Shown here one piece after another: positions 53,937-64,000 of a DNA stretch of 64,000 nt. Position 1 is the first letter of the stretch. Every line of letters begins with the position of its first letter. Where the stretch lies: NCBI GenBank assembly GCA_030247855.1, contig JAPDRN010000075.1:115033-179032 (forward strand). Direction: 5' to 3'. The notes under the pieces are model-generated. The model saw only the letters and a program-made list of their open reading frames with translations. It was not told the origin of the DNA and searched no databases. The stretch comes from Knufia peltigerae (taxonomy: Eukaryota > Ascomycota > Eurotiomycetes > Chaetothyriales > Trichomeriaceae). Made by a program: the position numbers and the translations under genes.

Positions 53937-55411
53937 TCACATCTCACTTTGGCTTCCCTCGGTCCTCATGCCCTCCTCGACATCCCGCAACTGATCCAGA
54001 TTCACACGGCATTGCTCCATCTTTGTCGACCAATACAACATTTCCTCGCCTGCAGCTGCGTGTCTCTTGCTGTGTAGGGGCGCCTCGATCGCATCGTACT
54101 TCTGCCATGCAGCGGCGTGTTTGCGCTTGGCTTCGAGGAATTGGTCCGTGAGAAGTTTTTTGACGTTAGCAAGGGCATGATGAGGGTTGAGCTTCGGTCG
54201 TAGAGTAGGTTCTTCGAGCATCACGTTCTTCATGAGCTGGGTAACTTGCGCCGTGAAATCCTTCTTGGAGTTTTTAAGGCCAATGCCTCCCTCCAGGTCG
54301 AGCTCGGAATCATCGTCGTCTCCAGCCTGAATGGGCTGAACCCGGGCCCTTGTTTGCGACACGACACGGTCGTTCTTTGACGGGACAGCATGGGTGACTT
54401 GTTTTGTTGTCTTCTTGGTGGTGCTGGTCAGACGTTGGCAGACCGCGCAGTGCTCAATATGTTCTGGGTCGTGGCTGTGTAACACGCTTTGGGCTTCCTT
54501 TGAGACATTGGGTCGGGCTTGTGATTTTGCCTTGATCGGTTGACTGACGGTAATGTCGGGGATTATGTATGCAGACGTCATGTTCTCGTCTAGGGAGACC
54601 CGGCGGCGACGACGAGACGTATTAGATGCTGCGGTCGGGTCTTCCATCATGCTGTTCTCGGTGTCGTTGAGGGCGGGTTTCTTGTATTTGTCCCCAAATC
54701 GCGATGCGATTCGTCTTTCGGAGACGGGTGAGGCTGGGCGGTTGACGCCGACGGGGGACAAAACTCGTGCGTCGTTCGAGTCAGTTGTTCTTGCAGCTTG
54801 GTCTTGTTGCGGCTCTGCAGCAACGCTTTTGGTAGATGCGCGTCTTGCTGGAGACCTCTTAGGAGACTCGAGAGAGCGACTGAGGTCGAAGAGTTCTTCA
54901 TCTACGCGTGCAGACGCTTTGTTCTTGCTAGCTGGCATTGTGGACTTTTTGGACGTAGCTTGGAGCATCCTAAGCTCGAGGAGGGCTTCGTCACGTTCGC
55001 GGGTCAAGATGTTGATCGTATTCATAGCTTCGTTCAAGTCACGCTGGAGGGTACGCAGAGAAGCGACAATCTGTTTTTCATCGGCCGGAACCGTGTAGTG
55101 GATCTGAACGTTCGGTAGGGAGCCGTTGTCCGCGAGGATTTGAGATGTGTTGGGGATGTTGGTTGGTAGCATGATGGACTGGCTGTGTTGTGATTTCGAG
55201 GAGACTGCTCTACTAAAGCGAGTCGCTTTTTTCTGGGGTCGTTGGCTTGGTGGTGAATTGCCGGGCGTGTACATGACCTGGATTTAGTGTGAGTAGAAGA
55301 ATAGCACGCACGAGGAGGACAATATACTTGGTAGTCGCCAACGAAGGCATCGGCGGAATGAATGCTGCTATAGCCGGTACCTGCTGTACCTTGATCAAAA
55401 CGCGAAGGCAT
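53937..55411 (-). CDS. Cep57/Ppc89-like spindle-pole-body protein
   Basis: Two exons, 55328-55411 and 53937-55277 (50-nt intron), give 474 residues, starting MPSRFDQGTAGTGYSSIHSA. A coiled coil lies near residues 95-145 (EKQIVASLRTLQRDLNEAMN), followed by Ser/Arg-rich linkers. A Cys-His segment HSHDPEHIEHCAVCQRL is present. The C-terminal helical region (EEPTLRPKLNPHHALANVKK onward) resembles the Cep57-type microtubule-binding domain present in fission-yeast Ppc89, a scaffold of the spindle pole body. An acidic patch (DDDDSELDLEGG) precedes it. The assignment is from pattern recognition. Most filamentous-fungal relatives I recall are longer, so this may be a short paralogue. Localisation is inferred from the family only. 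Confidence 0.65.
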
Positions 55412-56513
55412 GTTGTCTACTATGTCGCCCGTATGATGTTGAAAGGACTAATGAATGTTGGAGATTGAGAACAAAACGTCGAATCTGGTGCTTGGTGTTT
55501 ACGAGCCTCGTCCAAGGTAAACAAACCAGGAGCCGAAGATGTTCCGGGGGTGGTTTAATTAAAGCGGCAAGGCTGTTTGACGCCTACGCGCCGCCTACTC
55601 GTATTCGTACTGGCCCTGAAATTCTACGAGTTACTCGTTCACTTCCCTTCGATGCAATGGCTCGTGCAATGGAAGTTGAACTCTGTAGAAGAAGCCAGCC
55701 ATTTTCGCACCTGAGGTTGGCCTGCTTGATTCGCGAGCATGCATTTGCTTTCTTTGCTAGCATAACGCACTTATAGCAGTCGTGCTGACGCTCTGTGATA
55801 AGCGTGGGGCGAAACTATTCAGAGGTCACTATGGAAGTCTGAAATTGTTCAAAACAATAGAGGAAATCACAGAACAAGTATGAGTAGATCTTTGTACTGT
55901 TCTCTGTTGATACAATAGGCAGTATTGTTGCAGTTTTGAGGGGACACACTTGCACAGCCACAGGGTTGGGATCTGGTCGAAGACACAAAATCTCAACCTC
56001 TCGATCACATCTCAACTACACCATGCAAGGTGGTTTGCTAAACCCAAAGAAACTAGATTACGCGATCGTCGAGTTGAGTCGAGTCGACCAAGACCCTGTT
56101 TGACCGCAGCCGCGTGTCTCAGGTTTCTTTAGCACGAGCATTTCGGACCCATGCATTCGATGTCAACTTGGTTAGTACGAGGATCGACTGGCGCTGACGT
56201 GCCTTGTGCCTCTCGCGGTTAAATAGCGACTCCAGGATTTATGAGGCAAACCACAGCCACCACCGTTCTGCAAGCTTACAACCAAGGCTCATTTGACTTC
56301 CCGTATTATTCGTGTTCATGTCAGCCATCTTCATGTCAGGCTGATATTAACATATGAGTTTCACTCTTGCACTTCATCAATCACCTTGCTTCAATACACT
56401 CTTCTCTTCGTCCACTTTGCGTCCGGCGGCTGCAGATCCATCTCAAGCGAATGGCCCGATAGCGAGATCGACAGCTTTCCGCTCCCTCAACTCTCACAAT
56501 ATTAAATTCCAAA
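55412..56513. promoter_or_regulatory. divergent promoter region
   Basis: Between the Ppc89-like gene (minus) and the membrane protein gene (plus). Contains a TAATTAAAG stretch near 55556. No coding frame is supported. Confidence 0.4.
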
Positions 56514-58030
56514 ATGACCGTTTTGCCCGTTCGATCGCTCCTGGAAAGACATGATGAGAGTCACTTATACTCCCGACAATCTGGACCGCCTGGAGGCGGA
56601 GACGGCGGCGGCGGCAGTGGAGGAGGAGGCGGAGGCATCAGCGGGAGTGCTATCACAATAGGAGTAGGTTCTTCTTATTTGCATGAAGCACACCATTCTT
56701 ACAATATCAGATTATAGTAGCAATAGTCGGGGTCATTACGCTCTCAATATTGCTCTACTCTTTCCTGCGGAAGTGGAAGCAACAAGGCAAAAGTCCTCGT
56801 TATATACCTACCCAGTTTCTGAAGAGAAAGTGGCAGACATGGCAACCTGGAGGGAAATACTCGGCCGTTCGAAATCGAGACCTGTCCTCCACCAATACTG
56901 CATACACCGGTAACAATATCAGCGGCTCTGGCTCGGGCGCAGGCGTCGATCGCAATACCAGTGTCAGAAGCGTCATTACTCTACCTGCGTACTCCCGCAC
57001 ACCTAAAGATACCGAACAAGTCATCGGAAGGGAAGGCGAAAGGGCCGGTATGGACACAGTCGTCGAGTTCCCGGAAACTGCGGATGAAGAAGAGACACGT
57101 CGTGAAGATCAAATGGAATCTCTGTACCAGATCCGAGTAGCCCGACGCCGTGAACAAGCTGAGCGAGAGGAGCGCAGGCGCGAAAGAAGAGAGGCTCGGG
57201 AGCGAGGTGACACGGCCCGACTAGAAGAACTACGACTCGAATCTCGCCAGCGAGCCAACGACAGTGCAACCACTCTAAATGGAGGCGTCAGCGTCTCCGC
57301 TGCAACATTGATTGCAGAACATCAGTCACGCGGCCGTGATCGAAGAGTATCTAGTGTGGCATACGGCTCCCTGGGCGAAGTACGGCATGATGGTACTAGA
57401 CTCCGTGCCAATAGCAATGAATCAGAACGAGGTGGACTATTGAACGGAGCGGCGCCGATGGGCGAGGCGGGTGGTCGACCTCGATTGTATTCGGATGCTA
57501 CTTCGATGACGACCATGTCTCGACCACACACACGAGACCGCTCGATCAGCGATGTTAGCGTCACAACCGCCGGATCAGAAGTTGACGGTCAGCCTACGCC
57601 AGGGTCTACGGTTGCAGGCGATGGTGCCAGACGTCGAAGCTCCCAGAGCGATGAACGCCAGAGTGGTACCACAAATTCTTCGCCAACAGCAAACAGGTTT
57701 ACACCAGACGAGAGTACCGGCTCGGATGACATTGGAGAATCGCGGATCCCGGCGACAGAGTCTGACCCAGCTCATCTCCCTCCAGATTATGAGGTGCTGG
57801 AGTGGGGTGATGCTCCTTCTTATGAGGCTGCCGTAGCAAGGGCAGCCAGTAATGCTGCCGCAAGAGCCGCAAGAGCTGGAGAGCCGACCAGAGTCCCTAG
57901 CAACGCTCCCAGGCTACCACAGCTCAACTTGCCCAGCATTAGTGTCTCAGGAGCTACAGAGCCGAATACGCCAGTGTCACCAGGCGTCACCTCGGCTGAA
58001 CGGTCTCCAGAAGAGATTCGACCAACATGA
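56514..58030 (+). CDS. single-pass membrane protein with long charged cytoplasmic tail
   Basis: Two exons, 56514-56663 and 56711-58030 (47-nt intron), give 489 residues. Alternative donors or acceptors nearby would shift frame or hit TAG codons; this pair joins SAITIG to IIVAIVGVITLSILLYSF, a clean transmembrane helix at about 48-66. The N-terminal 45 residues contain a polyglycine run from the GGC/GGA repeat at 56581-56640. The cytoplasmic side begins with basic LRKWKQQGK and contains TLPAYSRTPKDTEQVIGREG, then an acidic/Arg-rich helix (RRREQAEREERRRERREARE). The tail is Ser/Thr/Ala-rich with PPDYEVLEWGDAPSYEAA, a PPxY-like element that in other fungal membrane proteins recruits Rsp5-type ligases. 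Without an N-terminal signal peptide it is probably a signal-anchored protein. The family is found in filamentous fungi (my recollection) and has no assigned function. Confidence 0.75.
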
Positions 58031-58597
58031 GCAGAAACGAATATGCGCTCAGGACAATCTAGAAGGGAACGGCGATTGACACAAAACTGTGAAGTGACAC
58101 GAGCATGACTACATGATTGGATATATTTGCATCAAGCATGGCGTTGGACGGAAAATATTGTTGAACATTTTACAACACATATGGATCGGCAAATGAGATG
58201 ATAATTTTAGTGTATCAAGCAAAACGTAAAAGATCAGATTTACAGTTAACCATAACAGAAAGCATATATGAAGAGATTGTCTTGGTGCCTTTTTTTGTCA
58301 TTGCGGATTTAGGATATGCATGCACATGATCTGTTGCAGGTAGAAAGCTATTCTTGATCTTCCCATTCCCAGGGCCAGACCTAATTTGGCGGGCATGTGC
58401 CTTTTTTGGGTTCGTGAAAGTCTGGACCACAACGCGGCGGCGGACCTATGCCTCCAGTTCTCTCTCCATCGACTTGAACCATCATCTTCTTTCTCCTCGG
58501 TGGGCAAGTCGATCTTGATGCTTCAAAAACGGCGGTGATCAACGGCTCATTTTTTTTCTCCATCTCCCCTCCTCGACGGTGCCCGGCGGGGATTCAT
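58031..58597. other. intergenic between convergent genes
   Basis: AT-rich; contains the 3' ends of the membrane-protein and RPL11 genes. Nothing else is recognised. Confidence 0.4.
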
Positions 58598-59249
58598 CTA
58601 TCGCACGATACCCTCGAATCGAGTCTTGAACCATTTGACAGTGTCGTCCTTGCCGACCTTGTGGCTTCGGCCGACCTTCGCCTTCGCACGTCGCCGTCTG
58701 GCGACTCTCGCACCGGGTCGCGACATGCAGCAGTAGAAGTCCATACCGTAGATACCGATGGCGGGGTCGTACTTGATACCCAAGTCGATGTGTTCCGAGA
58801 TGCCGAAACCAAAGTTGCCGGTCTCGCTGAAGTTCTTGCGGCGGAGTTCGTATTCCTTGACCTTGAGGCCTCGCTCGAGGATCTCCTCGGCCTTGGGTCC
58901 TCGGACCGTGACGTGCACGGCGATCTTTTCGTTACGACGGATACCGAAGGATCGGACGGTGTAGCGAGCCTTGCCTGTTGGAAAAGGAAAAAAACTTGTG
59001 TTAGCGAGAAAACCGAACCACTCGAGAAAATAACTACACCATGGGTCTGTGAGGGTGTATGTGTGTGTGAGAGAGAAAGGAAACAAGATAGAGCGTACTG
59101 TAGACAGGAGTTTGACCAGACAGTTGTTCCAACACCTTTGCTGCACGGGTGAGACGATCGCCAGACTCGCCGACTGAAATGTTCAGGACGAGCTTGTCGA
59201 TGCGCAACTCCCGCATGGGGTTTGAGCTCTTGTCGTTGCCTTCCGCCAT
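58598..59249 (-). CDS. RPL11: 60S ribosomal protein L11 (uL5)
   Basis: Two exons, 59099-59249 and 58598-58974 (124-nt intron), give 175 residues, the standard length. The start MAEGNDKSSNPMRELRIDKL continues VLNISVGESGDRLTRAAKVL. The splice joint restores QTPVYSKARYTVRSFGIRRN. The end GRSHKVGKDDTVKWFKTRFE is fully conserved. It is part of the large-subunit 5S RNP with 5S rRNA and uL18 at the central protuberance. The upstream in-frame ATG at 59372 is ignored because the family start is MAE/MS. It shares a 444-bp divergent promoter with the SmB gene. The intron is larger than most in this window and contains a CA/TG repeat but no recognisable snoRNA boxes. Confidence 0.97.
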
Positions 59250-59693
59250 CGTGTATGTAGAGATGGTGGGTTTAACGAGTGCGACAGAGTTCTTTGGGTT
59301 TTCGATGGGTGTTTGGATATCAAAAGTCGAGGTGGTGGTCCTGCGATTGACACGAAAAATCAGCGTGCGCAATGAATCTGGCTTGGCGTGGTGCCAAGAT
59401 ATATGTCCGCACTAGTCTCAATTGGGGTTGGCTCCGTCGCTGCAGCTTTTTTGACCCTTCGCGACATTCCTGCGATTGAACAAGGCCTCAAACCAGAAAC
59501 AACCATCCAGCGCTACAAGGCAAGAATCGTCAGTTCGGGCCTGTTTCACTTCCATCTTCAGAAAGTGTTGCAGCCATCGTCTGGCAGACGTAGTCGGGCT
59601 GCGGCTCTGTACTGCGCAAGCATACATATTTTTTGATCAAAACAAAACTATCAACTCAAAGTCACGCCGCATTCGTGCGCCGCTCTTGCAATC
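59250..59693. promoter_or_regulatory. divergent promoter of RPL11 and SmB
   Basis: 444 bases between the two ATGs. An ATTGG (CCAAT on the minus strand) lies at 59421-59425. Co-regulation of a ribosomal and a splicing protein from one promoter region is plausible but unproven. Confidence 0.5.
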
Positions 59694-60432
59694 ATGGCGA
59701 ACAAGCAGGGAAAAATGGTATGTCTTTTAGCTGCGTGTCATACATATTGTGTGCTAACAAACATTTCAGCAAAATCTCATCAACTATCGCATGCGCGTTA
59801 CGATGAAGGATGGAAGACAGATGACTGGCCAAATGCTAGCGTTCGACAAACACATGAACCTGGTTCTCGCCGACACTGAGGAATTCCGCAAGGTCAAACG
59901 CAAGCAAAACCGATCCGGTGCCCCTCCGGCTCCTGGCTCTGCAGCGGCGGCGGCGGCGGTCGAAGCGGAAGAGAAGCGCACACTTGGATTGGTTATTCTC
60001 CGTGGAACGAATATCGTCAGCTGTAGCGTCGAAGGTCCTCCCCCGTCCGACCCGTCGGCACGACTGGGCCAGTCTGCACCAGGTGGTACTGCAACAGCTC
60101 TGCAAGCAGGAGCAGGAATATCGAAGCCGGCAGGGCGAGGCCTGCCAGTAGGCTTGGGTGGTCCAGCTGCGGGTATTGGCGGTCCACCGCCGCCAGGAGG
60201 ATTTGGATTCCCTCCAGGAGGTTTCCCAGGAGGAGCGCCACCGCCAGGATTTGGAGGAAGAGGAGGTCCAGGTGCTCCTGGTGGTCCCCCGCCTGGCTTT
60301 GGAGGCCCGCCACCCGGTTTTGGTGGTCCTCCTGGTGGCCCTCCAGCTGGTTTCCAGCCACCACCCGGCTTCCAAGGAGGACCTCCACCTCAAGGTAGAG
60401 GATTTCCACCGCCAGGGTTTGGAGGAAGATAA
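59694..60432 (+). CDS. small nuclear ribonucleoprotein SmB
   Basis: Two exons, 59694-59717 (24 nt, MANKQGKM) and 59770-60432, give 228 residues. The Sm1 motif is NYRMRVTMKDGRQMTGQMLA, with FDKHMNLVLADTEEF. Sm2 is the LGLVILRGTNIVSCSVEGPP stretch; together they form the Sm fold at residues 8-92. An alanine run is inserted between the two. After residue 100 the protein is Gly/Pro-rich with repeated GFGG, PPGGF and FPPGG units, as in SmB/B'. SmB is one of the seven Sm proteins that form a ring on spliceosomal snRNAs in the nucleus. The Gly/Pro codons form a GC-rich stretch that generates long shadow frames on both strands. It is divergent from RPL11. Confidence 0.95.
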
Positions 60433-61288
60433 GAAACTCGGGGTTTTGATGCATGATCACCAAAATGCGTGCAAGGACAAAAGGTCGCTACTCGGAGAAA
60501 TCCATCAGAGTGGCACATTACCAAAAATCCGATACCTTTCGATCTGCTTGACGGTCTTTGAAAGCTTGTGCCAATCCGAGAAGTGTTGGACCTGAGCATT
60601 TTCACGAGTCGATATCAGATTGGGTACAAACAGCAGCAATTATGTTGCAACTGCGACGGCGATACGCGATGATATGAAGGTTGCAATGGGTTCCAGGCCC
60701 GACCATGGTGGACGATGGCGTTCAGCCTTATCACCAGTTGCTGGTTAGTCTTGTTGGATAAAGCTGGCGACGGCGTACCAAACGCATCCCTCCGTCAGCA
60801 ATCCGAACTAAGTCAATGAAATCCGAGAAATCTTGAGAGAAGATTCACCTCTCTGGAATTCTTCATTATGCCATGATTTTTGCCTCTGTGTGATCACTAT
60901 CTATTCATGCCTCGTAATCTGCCACATCTACTTGTTTTGATGCCTTTATTCCAAGTAGAAAGACAAGGCTTCTGAGGTCTAGGTCTTGCATACCAAGGCC
61001 TCTGCTTTGAATGGCCCGTTCGTTTGGTCGAGGCGGATTCGGAATAGTTGGTCACTAGCGGCATGCCTGAGAATGTTGATCCTCTCGTCGTCTGACGAAG
61101 TGTACGCAGCGAATTCTTTCGTGGTGGTGTCGTCAACGTTGGGCACAATGGAGATTTCACACTCGCAACAACACTGGGAGTGGCTGTCCATTCAGATATT
61201 GACCTAGCAGGTGTACTTTCCACGTGAAGCCAAGCACGCCAGTCCTTGGGGATTCCATATCTTGCACCCACAGAACGGTCGGCTCTAT
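60433..61288. other. intergenic
   Basis: SmB 3' flank and promoter of the zinc-cluster gene. Contains a CACGTGA at about 61222. The minus-strand frame 60897-61529 partly overlaps the zinc-cluster gene and is a shadow. Confidence 0.4.
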
Positions 61289-63375
61289 ATGACGAGGGTG
61301 AAACAAGGTAGTCGCAAGCGCGTATATGCGCCAAAGACGAAGTCAGGATGCATAACATGCAGGCATGTTGAGATGGATGTAATTCGATGAACCAGTGGCT
61401 GACTTTCGATCCAGAAGTACGTTCCGGCTCAAGCATACCACATACACCAGCATCGGCTAACCAGGTCGCTAATTCCACAGTCCGACGGGTCAAATGTGAC
61501 GAAAACAAACCCGCCTGTGACAAATGCACATCAACAGGCCGGAAGTGCGATGGCTATTCAAGCGAAGACGACCCAAAAGCCACCGGCCAGGTTCTTAGTG
61601 CCCGGCCATCACATTTCGTCAATGTGTCCGCCCACGAATTCCGAGCGTTCCAGTTTTTCCATGAGCAGACTCGGTTTCAACTCTCTGGGTTTCATGACTG
61701 TGAGCTCTGGGACATGCTAGTACTTCAAGCCGCCCAGGAGGATATCGCCGTTCGACATGCATTGGTTGCCTTTTCCACCTTGCATGAAGCCTTTGCTAGA
61801 AGGTCTCGCGAACATGATGACGACCAGACGGCCTCTGACCAGTTGGCTCTGAGACAGTATAACCTTGCGATACGACGCCATTTGGATCGACTTGGCGGCT
61901 CCGATTTCCCCTGCAATCTCGACGAACGAGCCATGGTTCCTTGTTTGATATTCATTGGTATAGAGGTGAGATTGAACATCAGCCTACATCTCCATAAAAA
62001 TCCCCCTTGTCCACATACCAGTGCTTCTGCAAGAGACAAACTAAAAGAAAAATATACGGGATAGATCATTCGTGGTCACTACGCATCATGCACAGCCCTG
62101 CTGAAGCGTACATTCGGAATGTTAGACCACCTGAAGAAAACCATGGCACGAGGAAGTCGACAATCAAACCTCCACGATGTGTTTGAAGGACAATTAATCA
62201 GGCTTGAATCACAGATTATTGCAGTACGTTTCGACCCCTGAAATTTGTCCACCATCATGGACTTGCAACATTATTATGGCAATCATTATCAGTTTTCTTC
62301 ACAAGGGCTGACTTTGTTAAACCCTCACCGGGAATAGACCATCGGGTATGATGCTTGGGATGCCCAGAGAAGCCGCAGTAGTATATCCTACCGCCCTCTC
62401 CCGACCATACCAAGCGCTTTTGCCTCTGCCACCGAAGCGAGAGATGTGTGGGAGATGTATTGGCACATATACACTGCCGCCAGTGCGCGAGAGAGCCAAG
62501 TGGCTGCTCCATACGATATTGATGCGGAACCCCTGTACGACAACCACAAACGGCAGCAAGATTATACACGTCCCGACTTCTGGGTAGCCGGGTTTTTAAA
62601 GTGGTCCGAATCTCTTGAAGTGACGATACGACTTAGTACGAGTACAAGTACAAGTACCGGGGGCCAGACCTCCGCGCCACCTGTGTCCCAAAAGGAGCAA
62701 TGTGCGTTAAAGATACTACAGATGTACCGTCTTTTGAACGACACACTAGTCGACATGGTCTCTCGACAGACCCTCGAAGATCTCGAGATCGATTCTCAAA
62801 TGCACTGGGACCATAGCACCCCTATATTTGAACAGATGCTCGACCTTGCGGAATCGGTTTTGGCTGTTGAAGCCGACACTGGTCCACATTCCTCCAGTCC
62901 TACATCCACCTTCACCACTACTACTACCACCACCACTGATAGTCCGCTTCTTCCGTGTTCGTCACTGATGTCTACCCCACCTACACTGATGGAACCCTCA
63001 ACGACCCCCAAATCCCGCCCCGTATTCACATTGGACACCAGCATCGTCTCCCCCATCTATGACATCGCCAAACGCAGTCGAGACCCCATGGTGCGCCGCC
63101 GCGCCATCTCTCTTCTCTACACCTACCCCCGGCACGAAGGCATGTACGACGGCGTCCTCTACGCCCGAGTCGCTCAACGCATCATGCAGCTCGAAGAGGG
63201 ACGTCTCGACCACCAGCCCACGTCCGCCTCCGACGTCCCCGACTGGGCGAGACTGAGTGGTGTTCGACTAGTCTTTGACCTCGAGAAGAGACGACTCATC
63301 CTCCGATATGAGCGTTGTCGGGACAAACACCACCCTTTCAGAGTCCCTGTTGAGGAAATCATCGACTTGGACTAG
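61289..63375 (+). CDS. Zn2Cys6 fungal transcription factor with irregular first intron
   Basis: Exon 1 from ATG 61289 reads MTRVKQGSRKRVYAPKTKSG and then CITCR, the start of a zinc cluster. The second half, RRVKCDENKPACDKC, begins at 61483, then 161 codons run to 61965. Exons 62065-62223 and 62338-63375 complete about 585 residues, and all later joints are in frame. The cysteine spacing (Cx2Cx6Cx6Cx2Cx6C) is perfect if one residue lies between CITCR and RRVKC. But the obvious acceptor (CAG at 61478-61480) needs a phase-1 donor, and no GT donor of that phase exists; the likely site is GCATGT at 61363. A canonical GC-AG intron would shift the frame. So there is either a non-canonical boundary, a small indel, or a pseudogene. 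The rest has the fungal-specific regulator layout, with acidic and Ser/Thr-rich parts. Confidence 0.75.
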
Positions 63376-64000
63376 AAATCCCAAAAGAAGGACCGGACAG
63401 ATGCGTCTGAATCATGCATGGACCATCATTACTCACCCATCCTATCAAAACCAAGACAACTGGTGCGTCTGATCTGATAGATGGTTGAAGACTGCACAGT
63501 ACTCGTCCTCGTGTTTCAAAAGCAAGCAAATAGAGCGAGGTATATGACGAGGCAACATTCACTGAATGAAAAAAATAACCAAAGGATATCATTGTGAAGA
63601 GTGAATTTTACCCTCAACACACCAAGACCCCTAGGAAGGAGCTCAGGTCAAGGCCCCCATGGCGATGTTGGTCGGCGGCTTCCTTTCTAGGCGAGATGGA
63701 CACGGGGTTCGAATCGCGGTTCAGTCAAACAATTAATAATTCAACAATTAATTTCACGACTTGGATTTCAACGAGGATGGATTCTCTGCGGTCAGTCAAA
63801 ACGACAACCAACAATCGGTCGAGGGTTCAACTCGAGGGCACGACACAACAGTGGGATATCAATCCTGGGGGCAGATCTGGGCAGGTCGACAACTTGAAAG
63901 TGGGAGGACAACATAGGAGGAACACAAGCGTCCCTGGAGAGGGTTAGAAAAAGTTGTAAGCGCTGCGACAGGGGAGATTCCAGAGCGAGTACCATAGATC
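63376..64000. other. intergenic to window end
   Basis: No gene seen. A GGTTCGAATC B-box-like string at 63706-63715 is not part of a foldable tRNA. A few weak open frames have no character. Confidence 0.4.

Noticed and set aside
58975..59098. Possible snoRNA in the RPL11 intron
   Set aside because: No C/D or H/ACA boxes are visible; only CA/TG repeats.
63706..63715. tRNA B-box-like GGTTCGAATC
   Set aside because: The flanking bases cannot form a five-pair T stem and no D or anticodon arm fits upstream.

Overview
The window is ordinary gene-dense chromosomal DNA of a filamentous ascomycete (Pezizomycotina). The evidence is short introns of about 46-150 nt with GT...AG ends and CTRAC-like branch sites, intergenic gaps of 0.3-1.5 kb, and fungus-restricted families: HET domain, Zn2Cys6 factor, Ame1-like kinetochore protein, homoisocitrate dehydrogenase, BIG1, DUF1769 and DUF1748. 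A Eurotiomycetes/Chaetothyriales-type black fungus is a guess from general character only. I found no rRNA, tRNA, CRISPR array, intact transposon or viral element.

Layout. 1-7 kb: the end of a membrane-protein gene, a DUF1769 protein (minus strand) and a long coiled-coil protein. 7.4-15.9 kb: four same-strand genes that read as a small catabolic or detoxification group, namely an FAD aromatic-type monooxygenase, a C2H2 regulator, a secreted SMP-30-type lactonase and a Dal5-like MFS transporter. 16.8-24.4 kb: an Ame1/CENP-U-like kinetochore protein, a twin-CX9C protein, an F-box protein and a 77-residue DUF1748 protein hidden in three exons. 25.3-37.2 kb: pyruvate kinase, an F-BAR/DEP/RhoGAP protein of the Rgd2 type, BIG1, an uncharacterised protein and homoisocitrate dehydrogenase. 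37.5-50.3 kb: an NSUN4-like m5C methyltransferase, a coiled-coil/RRM protein, the Hel2/ZNF598 ribosome-collision E3 ligase, and a divergent pair of a UAF30/TRI1-like SWIB protein and eIF3b. 50.8-64 kb: a stand-alone HET-domain gene followed by a 107-bp tandem repeat, a Cep57/Ppc89-like spindle-pole protein, a single-pass membrane protein, a divergent pair RPL11 / SmB, and a Zn2Cys6 factor whose first intron does not splice in frame by canonical rules.

Most genes are housekeeping (glycolysis, lysine synthesis, translation, splicing, mitosis, cell wall). The accessory parts are the 7.4-15.9 kb group, the HET gene with its repeats, and the terminal Zn2Cys6 gene. Exon structures were worked out by hand from splice signals and reading-frame continuity. 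Several first exons are only 6-25 nt, and three introns are multiples of three without stops, so a simple ORF scan misreads them. I see no clearly unprecedented system. The best leads are the candidate catabolic cluster, the irregular zinc-cluster intron, the arginine-finger question in the RhoGAP, and the isoform-capable introns in the SWIB gene.
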